A DNA stretch of 64,000 nucleotides from Lichenostomus cassidix (GCA_008360975.2 CM039183.1:42213850-42277849), one strand, 5' to 3'; positions 24,201-37,500 are shown, numbered from the stretch's first letter. Made by a program: numbers and translations. The notes: generated from the letters alone by a model not told the origin.

Positions 24201-27200
24201 TTGGTGTTGATCGACTTGCTTAACTAATGAAGGATTTTTACTTGAAAAACACCTAAGCAACAAATGGACTCCAAATATCAGTCAGGCAGACAAAGCACAT
24301 ATTACAAACAAGTAAATAACAAGCTTTTCTTCTGGGAAGAAAACAAATCATCAGTTCCTGGCAAGGAGGAAAACCACTGTTTCCAGCAACCAAGACTTCA
24401 GAACAACAATCTAAACCGATGAATCAGAATTCATAATGACACAAATAGAATTATACACAGCCCTCTACAAGGGTTTATAGGAGAAATTAAACTTAACTAC
24501 ATTACCAGCAACATGACAAATGCAGCTATGCTAAAAAACACATGATAAAAAAATGGTAACTAAAGAAAATGGTAACTATGAAGATGGTTTTATCATTTAA
24601 AAAATTAATTTCATCCATCTGATTGCTCAAATTACATTTTTTCCCAGTAATATTGAGCTGAATTGGCTATTCAGTAATGTCAATACCATTTACTGCTAAT
24701 GCTGAAATAGGGTTTTGTTTTTCACATCAAGCAATACATGATTGACAGCTATGCCAGAGATTGTATAGATTTTAGCACAGGAGAGACTGTTTGTTTACTC
24801 TCTGTGACTTTCCTCATTGTGGCAGGGCAAAAACATAGGTGGCACTAGGAGGAATTTATTCAGCACGCAAAATTTCTTTCCTTTGTTTTCTTGGTAGGTA
24901 AAGAAGGAATAGAAAAGCAACTGCAAGTGACACATTTTCAAGAAAATGTGTCCTTATAATAAGAACAGGGGGAAAGGATGTCCCTTTAACACCAAGGGTG
25001 AGGAAGAAGATGTAACAAGAGAAACGTACAGGCATTTCTTTGCTAGTGACACAAATACAAGTACACATAGTATCAGATTAGTAGAACAGCTTCCCCTTTC
25101 TAGAACAGACAAAGACATAACAAGATTCACTGGTTGAAATCCAAAGCTAGAAAAATCTGACCAGAAAGGGAAATGCAAATTTTAAATGAAGGTAATAAAG
25201 TACTGGGCTATGTTATGGAAATGTGTTGGTAGATTCCTCAGCAGCCCACTTGGACAACTTTCTATGAGATGAACTCTCAAATGACCACAATGCATTAGGC
25301 TTCACACAGAATAAATGGGCAATATTTTCTGGCATCTGATATAACACAGATATGAGTACATGTCCACAATGGTCTCTGCAGACCCTGAATGATCAAAAGC
25401 TTTAATGCAAATGGAATATACAAAAGAACAAGAGAACTATTTATGGCAGTTTTTAATGTAGCTTTCCGACAGCTTCATTTATGCTGATTAGTATCTTACC
25501 AGATAATAAAATCTAACAAGTAATTTCAAGGTATCACCAGTGTGAATAAGGCTGGAAAAACTGGAAACTTCCTGTTTTAGGAAAATTAGATTTTGTAGTT
25601 ATGCTGTCTCTCCATTTCTTCAGACTTAATAACTTTTGAAAGTAATAACTAATTTAAAAAACAAATGGGATACTAAGTGTGTGAGAAATTAAATTTTTGA
25701 AGCTGATGGACCAGGCACATAATTTGCTTTTCCCCATTGTCAGCAAGAATCAACCTATTGACATATTCATGTCTGGAGACTTACTACAGGAATGTGGTGT
25801 CTGATCCTAGCAAGAAACCAGTCATGTTTCACAGATCTCCTAGATTTTATTAGAGCATGTGGAAATAGATAAACTGAATGGCAAAGTTCATTTGGGTTTC
25901 CAACAGACCTTTGGAAAGCCCATTCACCTAAGGCCTTTGTGTGGCTGTGTGTCAACTGGCAATATGTGCTTGGTGTCACTGCTGGCTGTTCCGTGAGGGA
26001 ACATGGAGCCGAGCACACTTCTCTCTCTCAAGCTACCTGATTCAGCTGGTCCTAAACAGCATACATAATCACTCCATATTTTCCTCTTCTGTGTAGGTAC
26101 CAAAGACATGAAGACCTTCCTGGAACATTCTTACACTTATCCATCAGTGTACTGCAGGGCTCACCACTGCATCCTTAATGCATAAAAGCTGTTAACCAGA
26201 AAAGGAGCATCTCTGAGGAGTATAAATGTGAAAATATATTCTCCTAAATACACATATATCTACAACTTGTCAGACTGGCTTAGCTTTTCCTTGTATTCTC
26301 TCAGCCCCAGTGGGAGATAATGTGCTTCACTTTCCTGTGATTTTTGTATTCACTTCATCCTATGGTTTCTCTGAATTGTCTTGTAGGAACTACTGTCTAA
26401 TGCACTTTCTAGTAAAGCAGTTTGTACTCTGCCAACTGTCACTCAAAGTAGTATAGAAATTCACTTATATTCCTGCCTATTTAAATCAACAACCACAAGA
26501 ATGACATTTGCTTGAGAAAACTGTTACACCTTAAAAAAAGCAATGAAAAATTTAGCAATACAAGTATTCTCTTTTGCAAAGCTCTTCCTCAATTACAGGT
26601 TATTCCTTTGACATCTGACATAATTGGTTGAAATTTGAAATTTTCAGGTCAGTATCTCTGTCAAAATAACAGATTAACACAATAAATTTGTTTTTATTAT
26701 CTCATAACAAACCAAGCTGAATTTTTTTCAAAGTGAATGTATTTTGCTATTTCTAGTAAAAATATAAGTATACCATACAAAATGTCATGCAGTTTCAGGA
26801 AGACTATCTTTTTCAAGAAGTAGGAGGTGGGAAACTAGAAGAGCAAACAAACAAGATATTTCTTTGGAAGAATGGCAAAAATGAAACCTGGTTTCCTATG
26901 GATTTGTGCTGTGGGTTGAGCTCTATGTGACTTTTCTCCTGCCTAATAAGGATCCTGTTCATGCAGCGTAATTCCCCTCAGACCATTAAAAGGGTCTTCC
27001 TCTTATATCCCAAAATGTATGTTTTAAAAAATGTATAGCAATTTATTAGATTTTTTACTTTTTCCATTCTGACTGTGATTGCCCATAAGGTCCAACACGC
27101 TGGGCTGGGAGAGACAGAGAACTACAATCTTTGAATGCTGGTTGCACTCTGTTGCTTACAACAGTAAATTCAATTGCACAAATATTCGCCAACTTCCTTA

Positions 27201-28049
27201 TATAGGGTATTTATAACATTTGATGTATTTATTTCTTATAGCTATTTTCAGGAAATACTTTCAGGAATTTATTCTATTTTTGGGGACACAACCATTGATG
27301 GAACATAAAGGATTTCTACTGCATGACCCACACAAAAAAGATCTATAGGTAAATCTCTGATAGAAGGAGTACCACAGTTTTCATCTAGAGGAAGCTCTGC
27401 ATGTGGCTAATGGCTTATCTCTCTGGGAAGTTTAAGATTAAAGACTGTCAGGCTGTAGACACTCAGCTTCCTCTCAGACACCTGCTGATGCCATGATTAC
27501 TCCACAGGCAACACAAAAGTCTACTCTGAAATACCTTCACTAATGTCATTAGATGGCCAGTGGATACAGCTAGAGCCACAGTGAGCAGGAGAATTCCCTC
27601 CAGGGGAGAAAAGGGAAAAAAAAGAAACCCTCAAATATGAAATGTTATTTTTTTAAAGTGTACTTCCCTATCCTGATGTAAGCAAAATGCTGTACCGACT
27701 TGAGATGCTGTGAATCGAAAACACAAGTTCTATTGGAGAGAAAGAAAAGGGTTTCAACTTAACCATTCTCTCTTCCATGAGGGGAAAAACTCCAAAACCC
27801 AACACCAGATAAACCAAGGGCTAAAACTGTAACACACTACTTTGCCTACCTTGAGCAGAGTGCTGAAATGTAAACTCCTGCCTACTGAGGCAGGTCAGAG
27901 ATGGTAGATTACACTCTCATTCCTTCCAGCTTCTACTCTAGGGAATACCATAAATATCATAAATGGCCTCTTTTCTTACTCACTGGTCTGGAAACTTGCA
28001 GTTAATTAATTTTACCCCATTCAACATAAAGGTTTAGGACTCTATCCAA

Positions 28050-28063
28050 TTTTTTTTTTTTTT
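28050..28063. repeat. T14 homopolymer
   Basis: Uninterrupted run of 14 T in intergenic DNA. No adjacent retroposed body was recognised. Confidence 0.8.
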
Positions 28064-29520
28064 AGGCAACATCCAGCAATAAACGCAAGCTTCCCCAGGC
28101 TTAGCTAACAGTTCATAACAACGACTGGCAGCTCCTTCCAAGGTCTCCACAGGTCACCCAGAATCACAGCCTGCCCCTGGAACTGCAGAAGGGGTCTTTT
28201 TGTAAACATTTTTTCATGGCCCTGCCCAATCACACAATTCAATTCAGCATGAAATGAAATTTACTGACCCTCACCTAGCAAAAACAGAGTTTAGGAACTT
28301 GGTCAGGAAAATATTTTGAACTGGGAACTTTTTAGGAATAAATTACTACTAATTAATTTAGTACAAAATATACATAAAAATTCCAGATAATTTAGCAAAC
28401 ATAAGGTCCACTTAACAGCAAAATTCTACAAAAACACAGCTGGCATAACTACTTCATGGGTTTCATGCTTTTAAATTACTTCAACCTAGACAGAGCATCC
28501 AGAAAGACAAAACATTTTATAGTAGAAATTACAATGGAAATCAAAGTGAAATACTAACTAATTTAAAGCTCTTGTGCTGCACCCACTTTGCTCACACATC
28601 TGTTTGCAAGACAAAGGTCTTAACCACACAGTGAAATAACTCTGGGAATCCTGTATCTGGAAATAGGATGAAATAGTTCTTAGAATACCAGAAAACAAGG
28701 GTTCTGTCAAACAGTAGCAATAGCCTTAAAATTCTCCACACACACTTTTGAAAAAAAAGGATTGATTTGTAAAACCTGGTAAAACTCTACATTGAACAAA
28801 TCAACATTGTCTGGGTCTCTTTATGTGGTCTGCCTGGGAGATCAGCCAAAAGACTGAAATAGTTTAATATTATACAGAAAACCTACCTGTAAAATCAATC
28901 ATGGTAAGCTCTGCACAGGCAGTTCAGGGCAAGGGTGAAGTAGCCAGTTGCAAAGTGTTGTTCTTGTGTTAATGGTCCTTTAAAATATCAAGTTCTTTGT
29001 GGTTCTCTCTTTAGATTAAAGGTGCCTCACAAACACCCTCAAGAAGCTGTAAGTTAACATCACAATTTCATTGATTATAAAAGCCCATCAAAACAAAGTA
29101 CTGGAATGTAAACTATGAAAATGCAGTTTTAATTTTAGATGACAAGGGAAGCTGTCTTTGTTACTTCTCAACCCTCCAAACCCCCAAGAGGCATGCTAGC
29201 ATTGTCAAGTTTTTTTAATTAAGTATTTAAGCATGAGTGTTCCCCACTACTCATGTGAAATGCAAAATAAAAGACATTATATTTAAGACAAAGATAAATT
29301 GACTAAATCTGAACATCAGTGAAAGCAGAGAACAAATAAACAAGTATTTGGAGTTACACCCTCTGAAATGACCTCTGGGCAGATCCAGTGAAGCAGTTAG
29401 GCCAAAGCAAGGTACAGATGTTCTTAACTATGGTAAGAACAATCTCTGGTCTGCTTGGAAGTGACACTTGAGTTTTGCTCCAGACATCTCCCCACATTTT
29501 ACGTTAAAACACAAGTATAC

Positions 29521-29574
29521 TGATTATATGTAACATATCCAGTGAATTGATTATATGCAATATATCCAGTAACT
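29521..29574. repeat. Two-copy 27-bp tandem repeat
   Basis: Two adjacent 27-bp units begin tgattatatg (29521 and 29548) and share atatccagt. They differ at a few positions, so the duplication is not recent. Confidence 0.8.
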
Positions 29575-29767
29575 GTACAGTGTTGGTGGGGGCAGAAATT
29601 AGGTCTGCCTTCCTCTACATTAACATCTTAACTGTGCTCTATCTGGCCTCATCAGCTTGAACACATGTCAGCTTTAATAGGAATAGCCTGTGAATCTGGT
29701 TATAAAGACATTCTCCTGGAAAATGGACAATATGGATTTCAGCTTCTATGAGGCTGCAGTTGAAGAG

Positions 29768-29820
29768 GATGCACAGATCAAAATCTGTGCAGATGAAAAT
29801 ATGTGATGCACAGATCAAAA
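29768..29820. repeat. Direct repeat containing a perfect hairpin
   Basis: gatgcacagatcaaaa occurs at 29768-29783 and 29805-29820. Within the first copy, gcacagat (29771-29778) is followed after caaa by its exact complement atctgtgc (29783-29790), giving an 8-bp stem with a 4-base loop. Confidence 0.75.
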
Positions 29821-30484
29821 ATATTTTGTTCAATTTATGGAAATACCCATCTACTGTAAGATGCACCCTACCTGCTGATGTGCACATTTCATCTGGTTGA
29901 CAAGGATACTCATTATCTTTGTGAAAATGATGAATAACCATTAACTCCTTGAGAAATTACTGAAAATGAAAGCTCAACCAAAATGGGCTGAACCTGAAGT
30001 GATCCATTCTAGCTGAATCAAGCAGAAACTGGGATGTATCCCTTTCATACTCCAGTATTTCTGGGTAACCATTTTGGTGCTTATGGCCAGGCAGGAATCA
30101 GTATGCCTTGGTGTCAGGGCACCACTTCACCCAGACAGAAGCATGGGCACCACAGTCCTCCACACAAAAACCCTTTTCCCTGCTCCCTTACTACTCCCCA
30201 TCACCCAAGTCTAAAAAAACAAGGAGGCTACATGCATATGGCATTTTGGGATCCAGAGGTCTATCAGCATCTTTGGTAAACCTGCTAGACCTTCTCATTT
30301 GTGACCCAATTTGCTTAGCTTTGTAACAATCCCCTGGATGTCTATTAATCCCCCCTAGTTACATTTGCTGTCTGCATCGAACTTTCAGACAAACTGTTCA
30401 TCTTTTAATTGACTGGTGCACCCTGGAGCACATTGCTTACTTGAAACAGGTAAAAAGCTTTTGGGAGAGTTTATTATTATATCT

Positions 30485-30982
30485 CTGCACTTGTGAGGCC
30501 CCATGTGGAGAACAGTGTACAGTTCTGGTGTCCCCAGCCTAAGGAGAACATGGAACTGTTGGAGCAAGACCAGAACAGGCCATGAAGTTGGTAAGATGAC
30601 TGGAGCACCTCCCCAACCAAGACAGGCTGAAAAAGTTGGGTCTCTTCAGCCTGGAGAGGAGAAGCAACCCTCCAGTATCTGAAGGGGGATACAGGGACAT
30701 CATCAGGAACAGCCATGATGGGACAAGGAGTAATGGGTACAAAGTGAAAGACAGAAAAATTTAGGTTAGATATTAGGAAGAAATTTTCACTGTGGGGGTG
30801 GTGAGACACTGGAACAGGTTGCCCAGGTCAGCTGTGGATGCCCCAAGCCTGGCAGTGTTCAGGACCAGGCCGGATGAGGCCTTGAGCAGCCTGGTCTGGT
30901 GTGAGGTGTCCCTGTCCGTGGCAGAGGGCCTCGGGACTGATCTTTAAGGTCTATTCCAACACCTTAACATTCTATTATTGTA
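30485..30982 (+). mobile_element. CR1 LINE 3' fragment
   Basis: A well preserved CR1 3' region in the + orientation: 'gtgaggccccatgtggag', 'tctcttcagcctggagagga', 'actggaacaggttgcccagg' and the 3' terminus 'tttaaggtctattccaacac' followed by 'attctattattgtatt'. It ends about 110 bp before the NTPCR CpG island. Earlier, more 5' CR1 sequence is missing (5' truncation). Frames on it are degraded CR1 coding sequence or chance. Confidence 0.9.
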
Positions 30983-31203
30983 TTAACGTACGCAGACATA
31001 TAACGTGTCAAGCTAACTGGATAAAGAAAACGCTGGCCCTCAAGTAGGAAACTAATTGCATTTTCCCCCTCATCCCTAACCTGAAGTTGCTTCCATCCTC
31101 CGGTAATCACCACAGCAGCAGCCTTTCCCGGAGCCACACTCTGAGGCCGCCTCACGCCGGGCACTGCTCGTCACGCCCGAGACCTCGGAGGGCACCGCCC
31201 GCC

Positions 31204-31455
31204 CGGGGTTCGGGACACTCAGCCCGGGGTTCGGGACACTCCCTCCGGGGCTCGGGACACTCCCCGCGGGGTTCGGGACACTCCGCCCGGGGTTCGGGAC
31301 ACTCCCCGCGGGGTTCGGGGCACTCCCCCAGGGGTTCGGGGCACTCCGCCCGGGGTTCGGGACACTCCCCACGGAGTTCGGGACACTCCCCGCGGGGTTC
31401 GGGGCACTCCGCCCGGGGTTCGGGGCACTCCGCCCGGGGTTCGGGACACTCCCCG
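31204..31455. repeat. GC-rich minisatellite, 12 copies of 21 bp
   Basis: Twelve head-to-tail 21-bp units, cggggttcgggacactccNN type, end 72 bp before the NTPCR ATG, with a degenerate thirteenth start at 31456. Units vary mainly at the last codon-sized block (gcc or ccg) and at gacac versus gcac. Because 21 is a multiple of three and the unit has no stop codon, long reading frames appear in several frames on both strands. That alone is not evidence of coding. Copy number in such arrays is usually polymorphic. Confidence 0.95.
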
Positions 31456-31462
31456 CGGGGGT

Positions 31463-31505
31463 GGGGCGGGAGCTGGGGCGGAGCGCCGGGCTGGTGCGGG
31501 GGCGG
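31463..31505 (+). promoter_or_regulatory. Three GC boxes (Sp1-type) upstream of NTPCR
   Basis: GGGGCGG occurs at 31463-31469, 31475-31481 and 31499-31505, all within 65 bp of the ATG. These are classic Sp1/KLF-type sites; binding is inferred from the motif only. Confidence 0.6.
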
Positions 31506-31527
31506 AGAGCGAAGCGCGGCTCCCGCC

Positions 31528-31561
31528 ATGTCCAAGCATGTGTTCCTCACGGGACCCCCAG
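31528..31561 (+). CDS. NTPCR: NTPCR coding exon 1
   Basis: Encodes [11 protein letters not shown] plus the first base of Gly12. The donor is GTAATG at 31562. The phase-1 intron interrupts the P-loop itself. The frame is open upstream of the ATG back to a TAG at 31045-31047 without another ATG. Confidence 0.95.
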
Positions 31562-34500
31562 GTAATGGGGGCGGGAGGAGCCCGGGGAGCTGGACAGGGG
31601 AGGCGTTGTGGCTGAGGGGATGCCCTGGGACACGGCCTGGCTTAGCGTAGTTTAGCTCAGCTCGGCTCGGCTCGGCCTGGCCTGGCGCGGCCCTCCGCCC
31701 TGCGCCGTGCTGCGGGGCTGTGAGGCGCCTAGAGCCGGGGAAGGCAAGGCGGCTGCTGGCCCGGCCGGGTCCGAGGGAGCCCCGGAGCGCCTGCAGCCGC
31801 AGCTGGGCCGGCACTGCCCCAGCACGGCGGCTGCGGGCCCAGAGCCTCCCCCGTGCCTATCAGAGCTGCTGACTAATTAGTTTGTTCCTAATGAAAGCCC
31901 ATTTTATCTCTTCATCCAGCCCTCCAAGGCATGTACTTCTCCAGGCGCTGCTGCTTTGTCCCTGGCTTCTGCCCTGGAGTTCAGTGTTGGGGAAAAAAAA
32001 AGCACCTCCTGGACAACTAATCCTGCTTCAATATAAACTGCAGCCATTAATAATTCTGAGAGCTTATCTTTCCTGTAACTGTAGTGGTTTAGCCCTTCAG
32101 CCTCAGAGCTGTGCAGCTGTAGGTAGTAAGTGGTGTTCCGGATGGGCAGGCCGTGATGGAAGCAGTGGAGCAGTTTGTCATGGTAAGGGAATCTGGTTAT
32201 TGTGGAGGCTGAGCGGGACACAGGATGAGGGTCGAACTCTATGGTTAATAAAGAAATGAACCAGCTACTATGATTGCAAAGGTTTCCTTTGTGGTGTGGG
32301 AGTAAAGCAGTGGGCCTAATTCTCCTTTTTGTGAACCACTGACAGATGCATGCCTGTCTTGACTGGTGTTAATTTAAAATGCTGCTGCTAGGCTGAGATA
32401 GGAATAAATATCACCCCCTTCACTCTGTCTTTCCATCCACTTGAATAAAGGCAGCCTTCCAGCAGATGTAGAGGTTAGGGCTGCTTAGGCCTTGTCTCTC
32501 TTCATTTTTCTGAAATTGAATGTACTGTTTTGATTAGCTAAGTGTATAACTTCAACTTCCTTAAACTTAGTTTGAATCACTCTAGCTTTCCTTGGCAGTT
32601 TACTGAATGAATGTAAACAAATTAGAGATAGCAAATCCACTTAGTAAAATTAGTATAAATTCACTTCCAAGAGACAAGGCCTTGAAAAGATGTTAGATAC
32701 TGAGGGTGCCACATTTGTCTTTTTTTTGTTGTTCAACTGCCAGGAAGTCCTCTTCTTCAAATTTGTAACGTTTTCTTAAACCTTTGACTAGCCCTTGAAG
32801 CCACAGAATATTTTGTCATTCGTACTGACCTTTAGGAAAGCAGTTCCTAAACCTGCTTGAAGTGTAAAGTAGAAATTTGGCGTGTGCATGTTGAAATTAT
32901 TTCTGTTGGCATCTTTAGGCATTTCACATTTGGTCTGTGTTCCTTGTCACCAGGAATTTGAAGGTTTGTTCTGCAGGATTATTTTTTATTGTCTGAATTT
33001 TTAGAGCAGTGATTAGAAATGAAGTGATAGCACTAAATTTTATGAGAGGCTGTCAAGGTGAGTTTAAAAGGAGATTGTCAAGGGATGTACTTGTACAATG
33101 GCAAAGGAGAAGATCTGAAAGGACATCTGGAACATGGCCAGTGTTCACATTGTAAAAGGTACATCAGACTGTGCCAGGAGATCTCAGGTGGCGAGAGTTT
33201 TGAGGACCTGTCTTAGGGTAAGAAAATGAATTATAGGGTCAGAGGATAAATCATGTGAAAAGGGACTTGAGGTGTAAAAGAGGATCAGCTATGAGGCCAG
33301 GCTAGGTTGCTCAATGCTTTATCCAATCATGTCTTGAAAAACTCCCAAGTATGTGAAGACTGCATAACCTCTCTGGGCAACCTGATTCAGGGCTTCATTG
33401 GCCTCATGACAGACAGGCTTTTCACCATAGTTAGTGAAAATGTCTCTTGATTCAGTAACCTGAAGAAACATTTCTCTGTTGTTGGGACTACTTTTTACCA
33501 TGTATGACCTCATATCTCAGGGACTTTGAGTGCTTCTGATTTTTAGGACGTGAGTGGAAGTAGTGTGTCCTTTGTGCTAGTTAGGCTTCTGGTAATAGCA
33601 GTCAGCTATATCTTTTGATCTAAAAAGAGGGTGTTCTTAAAAGGTGTTCTTAAAAAGTGTTGCATATCAGTGGTAGAAAGGGAGCTCATCAGTCAGTGTT
33701 CCAGCAAGCTTGTATATTGGTTTTGTACCAATACAGTCCTCACATATTTACCTGCCTTGTGGTAAGTTTTGTGGCCTGCTCCTGCATCATCTAAGATAAC
33801 AAATTCGTTGGCAGCCTGGGATATCTGTACCATTCTGTTGTGACTTCTTAAAGACTAATAAAACTTTATGGTGTCAGTACGGGATGAACTTTAAAAGATG
33901 CTTCTGTTCTTTCCTACCATTTAGAAAAAGTAATTTGCAAACTTCAAAAGTAATCAATGTTCCTGCTGAACTGAATCATTACTGCGGCATTTTAAAAAAT
34001 GGGCTTTTAGTGCAGAAGAAGATTAATGCTGTGTGCTTTTTTTCCCTTCTGCGTTTTTAGGGGTTGGAAAGACTACTTTGATCCAGAAAGTTGCTCAAGC
34101 TCTAAAATCCTCAGGCGTTCCTCTTGATGGATTTTACACACAGGAAGTTAGAGAAGGTGGCAGGAGAACAGGATTTGATGTTGTCACTCTGTCTGGAAAC
34201 CGAGGACCTTTATCTAGAGTCAGGTACTGAGATTTTAATAACTGTAAGCAGCTTATTGTTTCATGTGTCTGCTCCAGTCCTTTGGCATGTTAAATGCTCC
34301 TCCAGAAGGTGATTTCCAGCACACATGGCTTTCATGGTCAGGTTCTTTGCTTAGTTTTTGTGTCCTGGCTGATACCTATATTGTATATGTAGGCAGTGTC
34401 TCTGATGCACAGTGAAATATTGAAAATCTGCTAGGCAGGGGTGTTGTCCCTTACTGGCTGTTTTGCACCAGATGAAGAAGAAGCACTGCTGAACCTTTTA

Positions 34501-37500
34501 CTGTGAGGCCAAGTCCCTTTGGGATACAGTAAGCAGCTTATTGTGGGCAGGGAGGAAGATTTTTGTGTTTCCACTAGCTAATTTATGGACACAGAATTGG
34601 AAAATGAAACGGAAAATTGCATATAGCGTTGTTTCAAAGAACATTTGACTGGCCTACAAAAATTGCCTGTGAATTTTAAGAAAAAAAGGGTTTCAGAGCC
34701 CCAGAGTGGGGCCTCTGAAATGCAGAGTGGCTCACTGTCTCTTCTGATTCACTATAGATTTTTATACTTAGTGAAAAATTTAGTCTATGTCCAGGTGTGA
34801 CCTTAGCACCTCATTCACACGGAGTTGATGTGACAAAATAATGTGCATTCTGCTAATAATGGAGGTTCACCTAGCATAGTGTGATACAGCACATGTAAAC
34901 TGAGTATACTTCCAAGATTGTTCAAGGGTTTTGCAGCCCATATTGAGATTTGGGCTACTGCTGTAATGCTGTCTGTAGTGTCACATTACAAAATTCAAAG
35001 ATCTGAACTGCACATGTGAGTTTTGATTTCAGTGTAAATATACCTGCTAATTTTTAAATGCCATTGTCCTTCCATATACTGCTGAAATTTGAGCTTGCAT
35101 AGTTGTGAAGGATGCATATGGTATATTTATCTGACAGCAAACTATCTGCAGTATGACTTAGTGCTTAGAGTTTCTTTGTCTTCCCTTTTAGGAAGAATAA
35201 AGAGGATTTGATTTATTTGGGTAACTTTTTATAAATTCACTTGAAGTTACTGCAGTGGACTCTCACTAAACTCTGTATACTTAGAACAAATTGTGTATTT
35301 CTTTTTCAGCCTCAGTTCTGCTTCTTCTGCTTCAAGACGTGAATATCGGGTTGGACAATATGTTGTAGACCTTGTTTCCTTTGAGCAGTTGGTTCTACCT
35401 ATGCTGAGAAATGTGAGTATTCTATGAAAGCTGCTGGTAAATGTATGCTTTATGGTAGTCAGTAGTACTGGAAGGCCCTTTTACAGAGCTAGTTTTTGAT
35501 ATTAATAAATGGCCTGTTTCTTGGGTGTTGCTGATTTTGATTGACCTTCAGGGTCAGGAAGTTGGAGGGGCAAATCAGGCTTGTTCTCTTGTCATTGTTG
35601 TGGTGTTGGAGAGATTGCAGTCCTGTGAGCAGGACTTCCTTGGCCTGAAGAGGCAGCAGGTAGAATTCTTCTTCCTATGCCACTGTCTCCTACTGGAAAG
35701 CAAACAAAATGCATGCATGACTTACCTTGAGAACTACATGGAATCAGTTGGTCCAAGAAAAAGGCTTTTGCTGCTGCTCTGTGTTACAGTCCCTTTTTCC
35801 CCCCTCCTCTTCTGATTTCCATATTCTTACAGTAGAAGCATTTGTTTCTTGCATCCCATGAGTATTTTTTATGACTATTGTATAATTACCTGCAGACTGA
35901 TAATAGCAGCCTGATTATTTGGGATTTAGCCTGCTACTCAAGGTGTGCTCTGATTGTGGCAAGACTTTCCACATGATCTTTTTCCTATCCTTTTGCTAAT
36001 ACTCTGTCACTGCCTTTTTCCTTCTCCGTCCTCTCTCTTACTCCAACCTTTCCCCCTCCAAAATTAAACAAGAACAGATTTGATTTTGGCAATAACATAG
36101 CACAAACAGTGTGCAGCAGCTGCTGAACTGTACTACTAAAAAATCCTGTAGTGATTTTTCTATGCTGCCAAGGCTCAAGGGGACAAGGAAGAAGGGACAT
36201 TTTGGTGAACTTAGAAGAAAAACAGCAAAGATGTGCAAGGATCAACAATGAGATTGAGCATCTGATTCTTGTTTTAGTCAAGGGACATTGAAGTGTGAGA
36301 GCTGGGAAGCAAAGAAGTTGGGGCAAGGGAGAAATACACATTGTCCCATTTTATTATTATATTCTGTGTTAGATTTCACTGGAACTGTATTTACAATGTG
36401 AATAAATAGAAAGTTTAATAAAAATATTTCATTAAGCTAGTGCTATACTTAGAATCCTTTTATTACTGAATTAAGGTGAAATCCAGGAGAGATCTTCCTA
36501 GAAAACTGTTAGCAGGGTTGAATTTTTTCTATTATATATATAGCATTCTGCAAGTACAAAAAAGTGAGGAACAACTGGGGCCAGCAGAGTTGCACAGTGC
36601 ATGTGCTTGTGCTCACAGAAAGTGCTGTTTATACATTTTGTGGGAATGTGGTCACTCATGTAGATGGCCCAAAATGGAAGAGGAGAGTGAGGAAGATCAT
36701 AGACCTGAAGCAAGGAGAGACAAATGAAGAATGTGGGCAGGAGAGCCATAGGTATGTTCTGGTTTGATCAGAGAGCAGCACAGAATGGGCACAAGGCCAC
36801 TTAGACTTGAGGACAGATTCAGCTTTTAAAGCTTTGTATACTCCAGTGAGAATGGGATAGATCCTGCAATGGAAGATCTCTCTGGTTCTGCAAACTTTAT
36901 CAGGCAGGACTGACAGTTTTTTCATTTTTCTTTCAAAGCAAAATACTCTCTTCTTCAATCTGTGACCTAGTGACTAGTATTGGCTTTTTGGCTCAATGAT
37001 CCATGAAAGGATTTTAGATAAAACAGCTACTCAGTAGGGACTTAGCTTGAAAGGATTTTAGAATGCATGTTATACAGTTCTTTCACTTTCCCAGAAGCAA
37101 ATACTTTGCCTTCATAAGGGGAAACATTTAGATTTTTTGGGGTTTTTTTTAGTTTCTGTATAATATGGCTTGGTATTGGTACATATTCATGTATCTGTAG
37201 AGGTTTTGAATTGAGTTGATTTTCTCCTCACTTCTATAAATAATGGAGTTCTCAGTCACTTTTACCGAAATAGGGTAGGCAGTGCACTTCTGTTGAAGAA
37301 TTCCTCTGCTTTGCAAGCTGCCTTTCCCTCAGTAGCAATCACCCCTGTTTTCTCCTGCACTTCCCTGCTGCTTGCACCAGCCTGCAGCACAACACTGTTG
37401 GGCACTATATTCACTTCATGAAAAAAGCAAACCAACCACAAATGTGGTTAACTGTTAGTATGATGTCTCTCCTACTATCCAGTGGCTAGGGCTATAGAAT

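Larger units (their letters stand above)
19643..30484. other. Intergenic, no gene recognised
   Basis: About 10.8 kb of AT-rich DNA with short chance ORFs only. Repeats found inside are listed separately. There is a T14 run at 28050-28063. MAP10 and SIPA1L2, the genes found on this side of NTPCR in human, were looked for and no trace was recognised. Confidence 0.55.
31090..31850 (+). promoter_or_regulatory. CpG island promoter of NTPCR
   Basis: GC content and CpG frequency rise sharply at about 31090 and fall back by about 31850. The island covers the first coding exon and the start of intron 1. No TATA box is evident, as is usual for housekeeping CpG-island promoters. It includes the 21-bp minisatellite and the GC boxes listed separately. 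The exact transcription start cannot be read from sequence. Confidence 0.85.

Noticed and set aside
1..31000. MAP10 or SIPA1L2 exons expected from human synteny
   Set aside because: No frame or block resembling either was seen. They probably lie outside the window or, for MAP10, may be absent.
31152..31814. 220-codon frame and other long frames on the - strand of the CpG island
   Set aside because: They exist because the 21-bp unit lacks stops and is a multiple of three. The sequence is GC-rich repeat and promoter, with no protein-like pattern outside the repeat.
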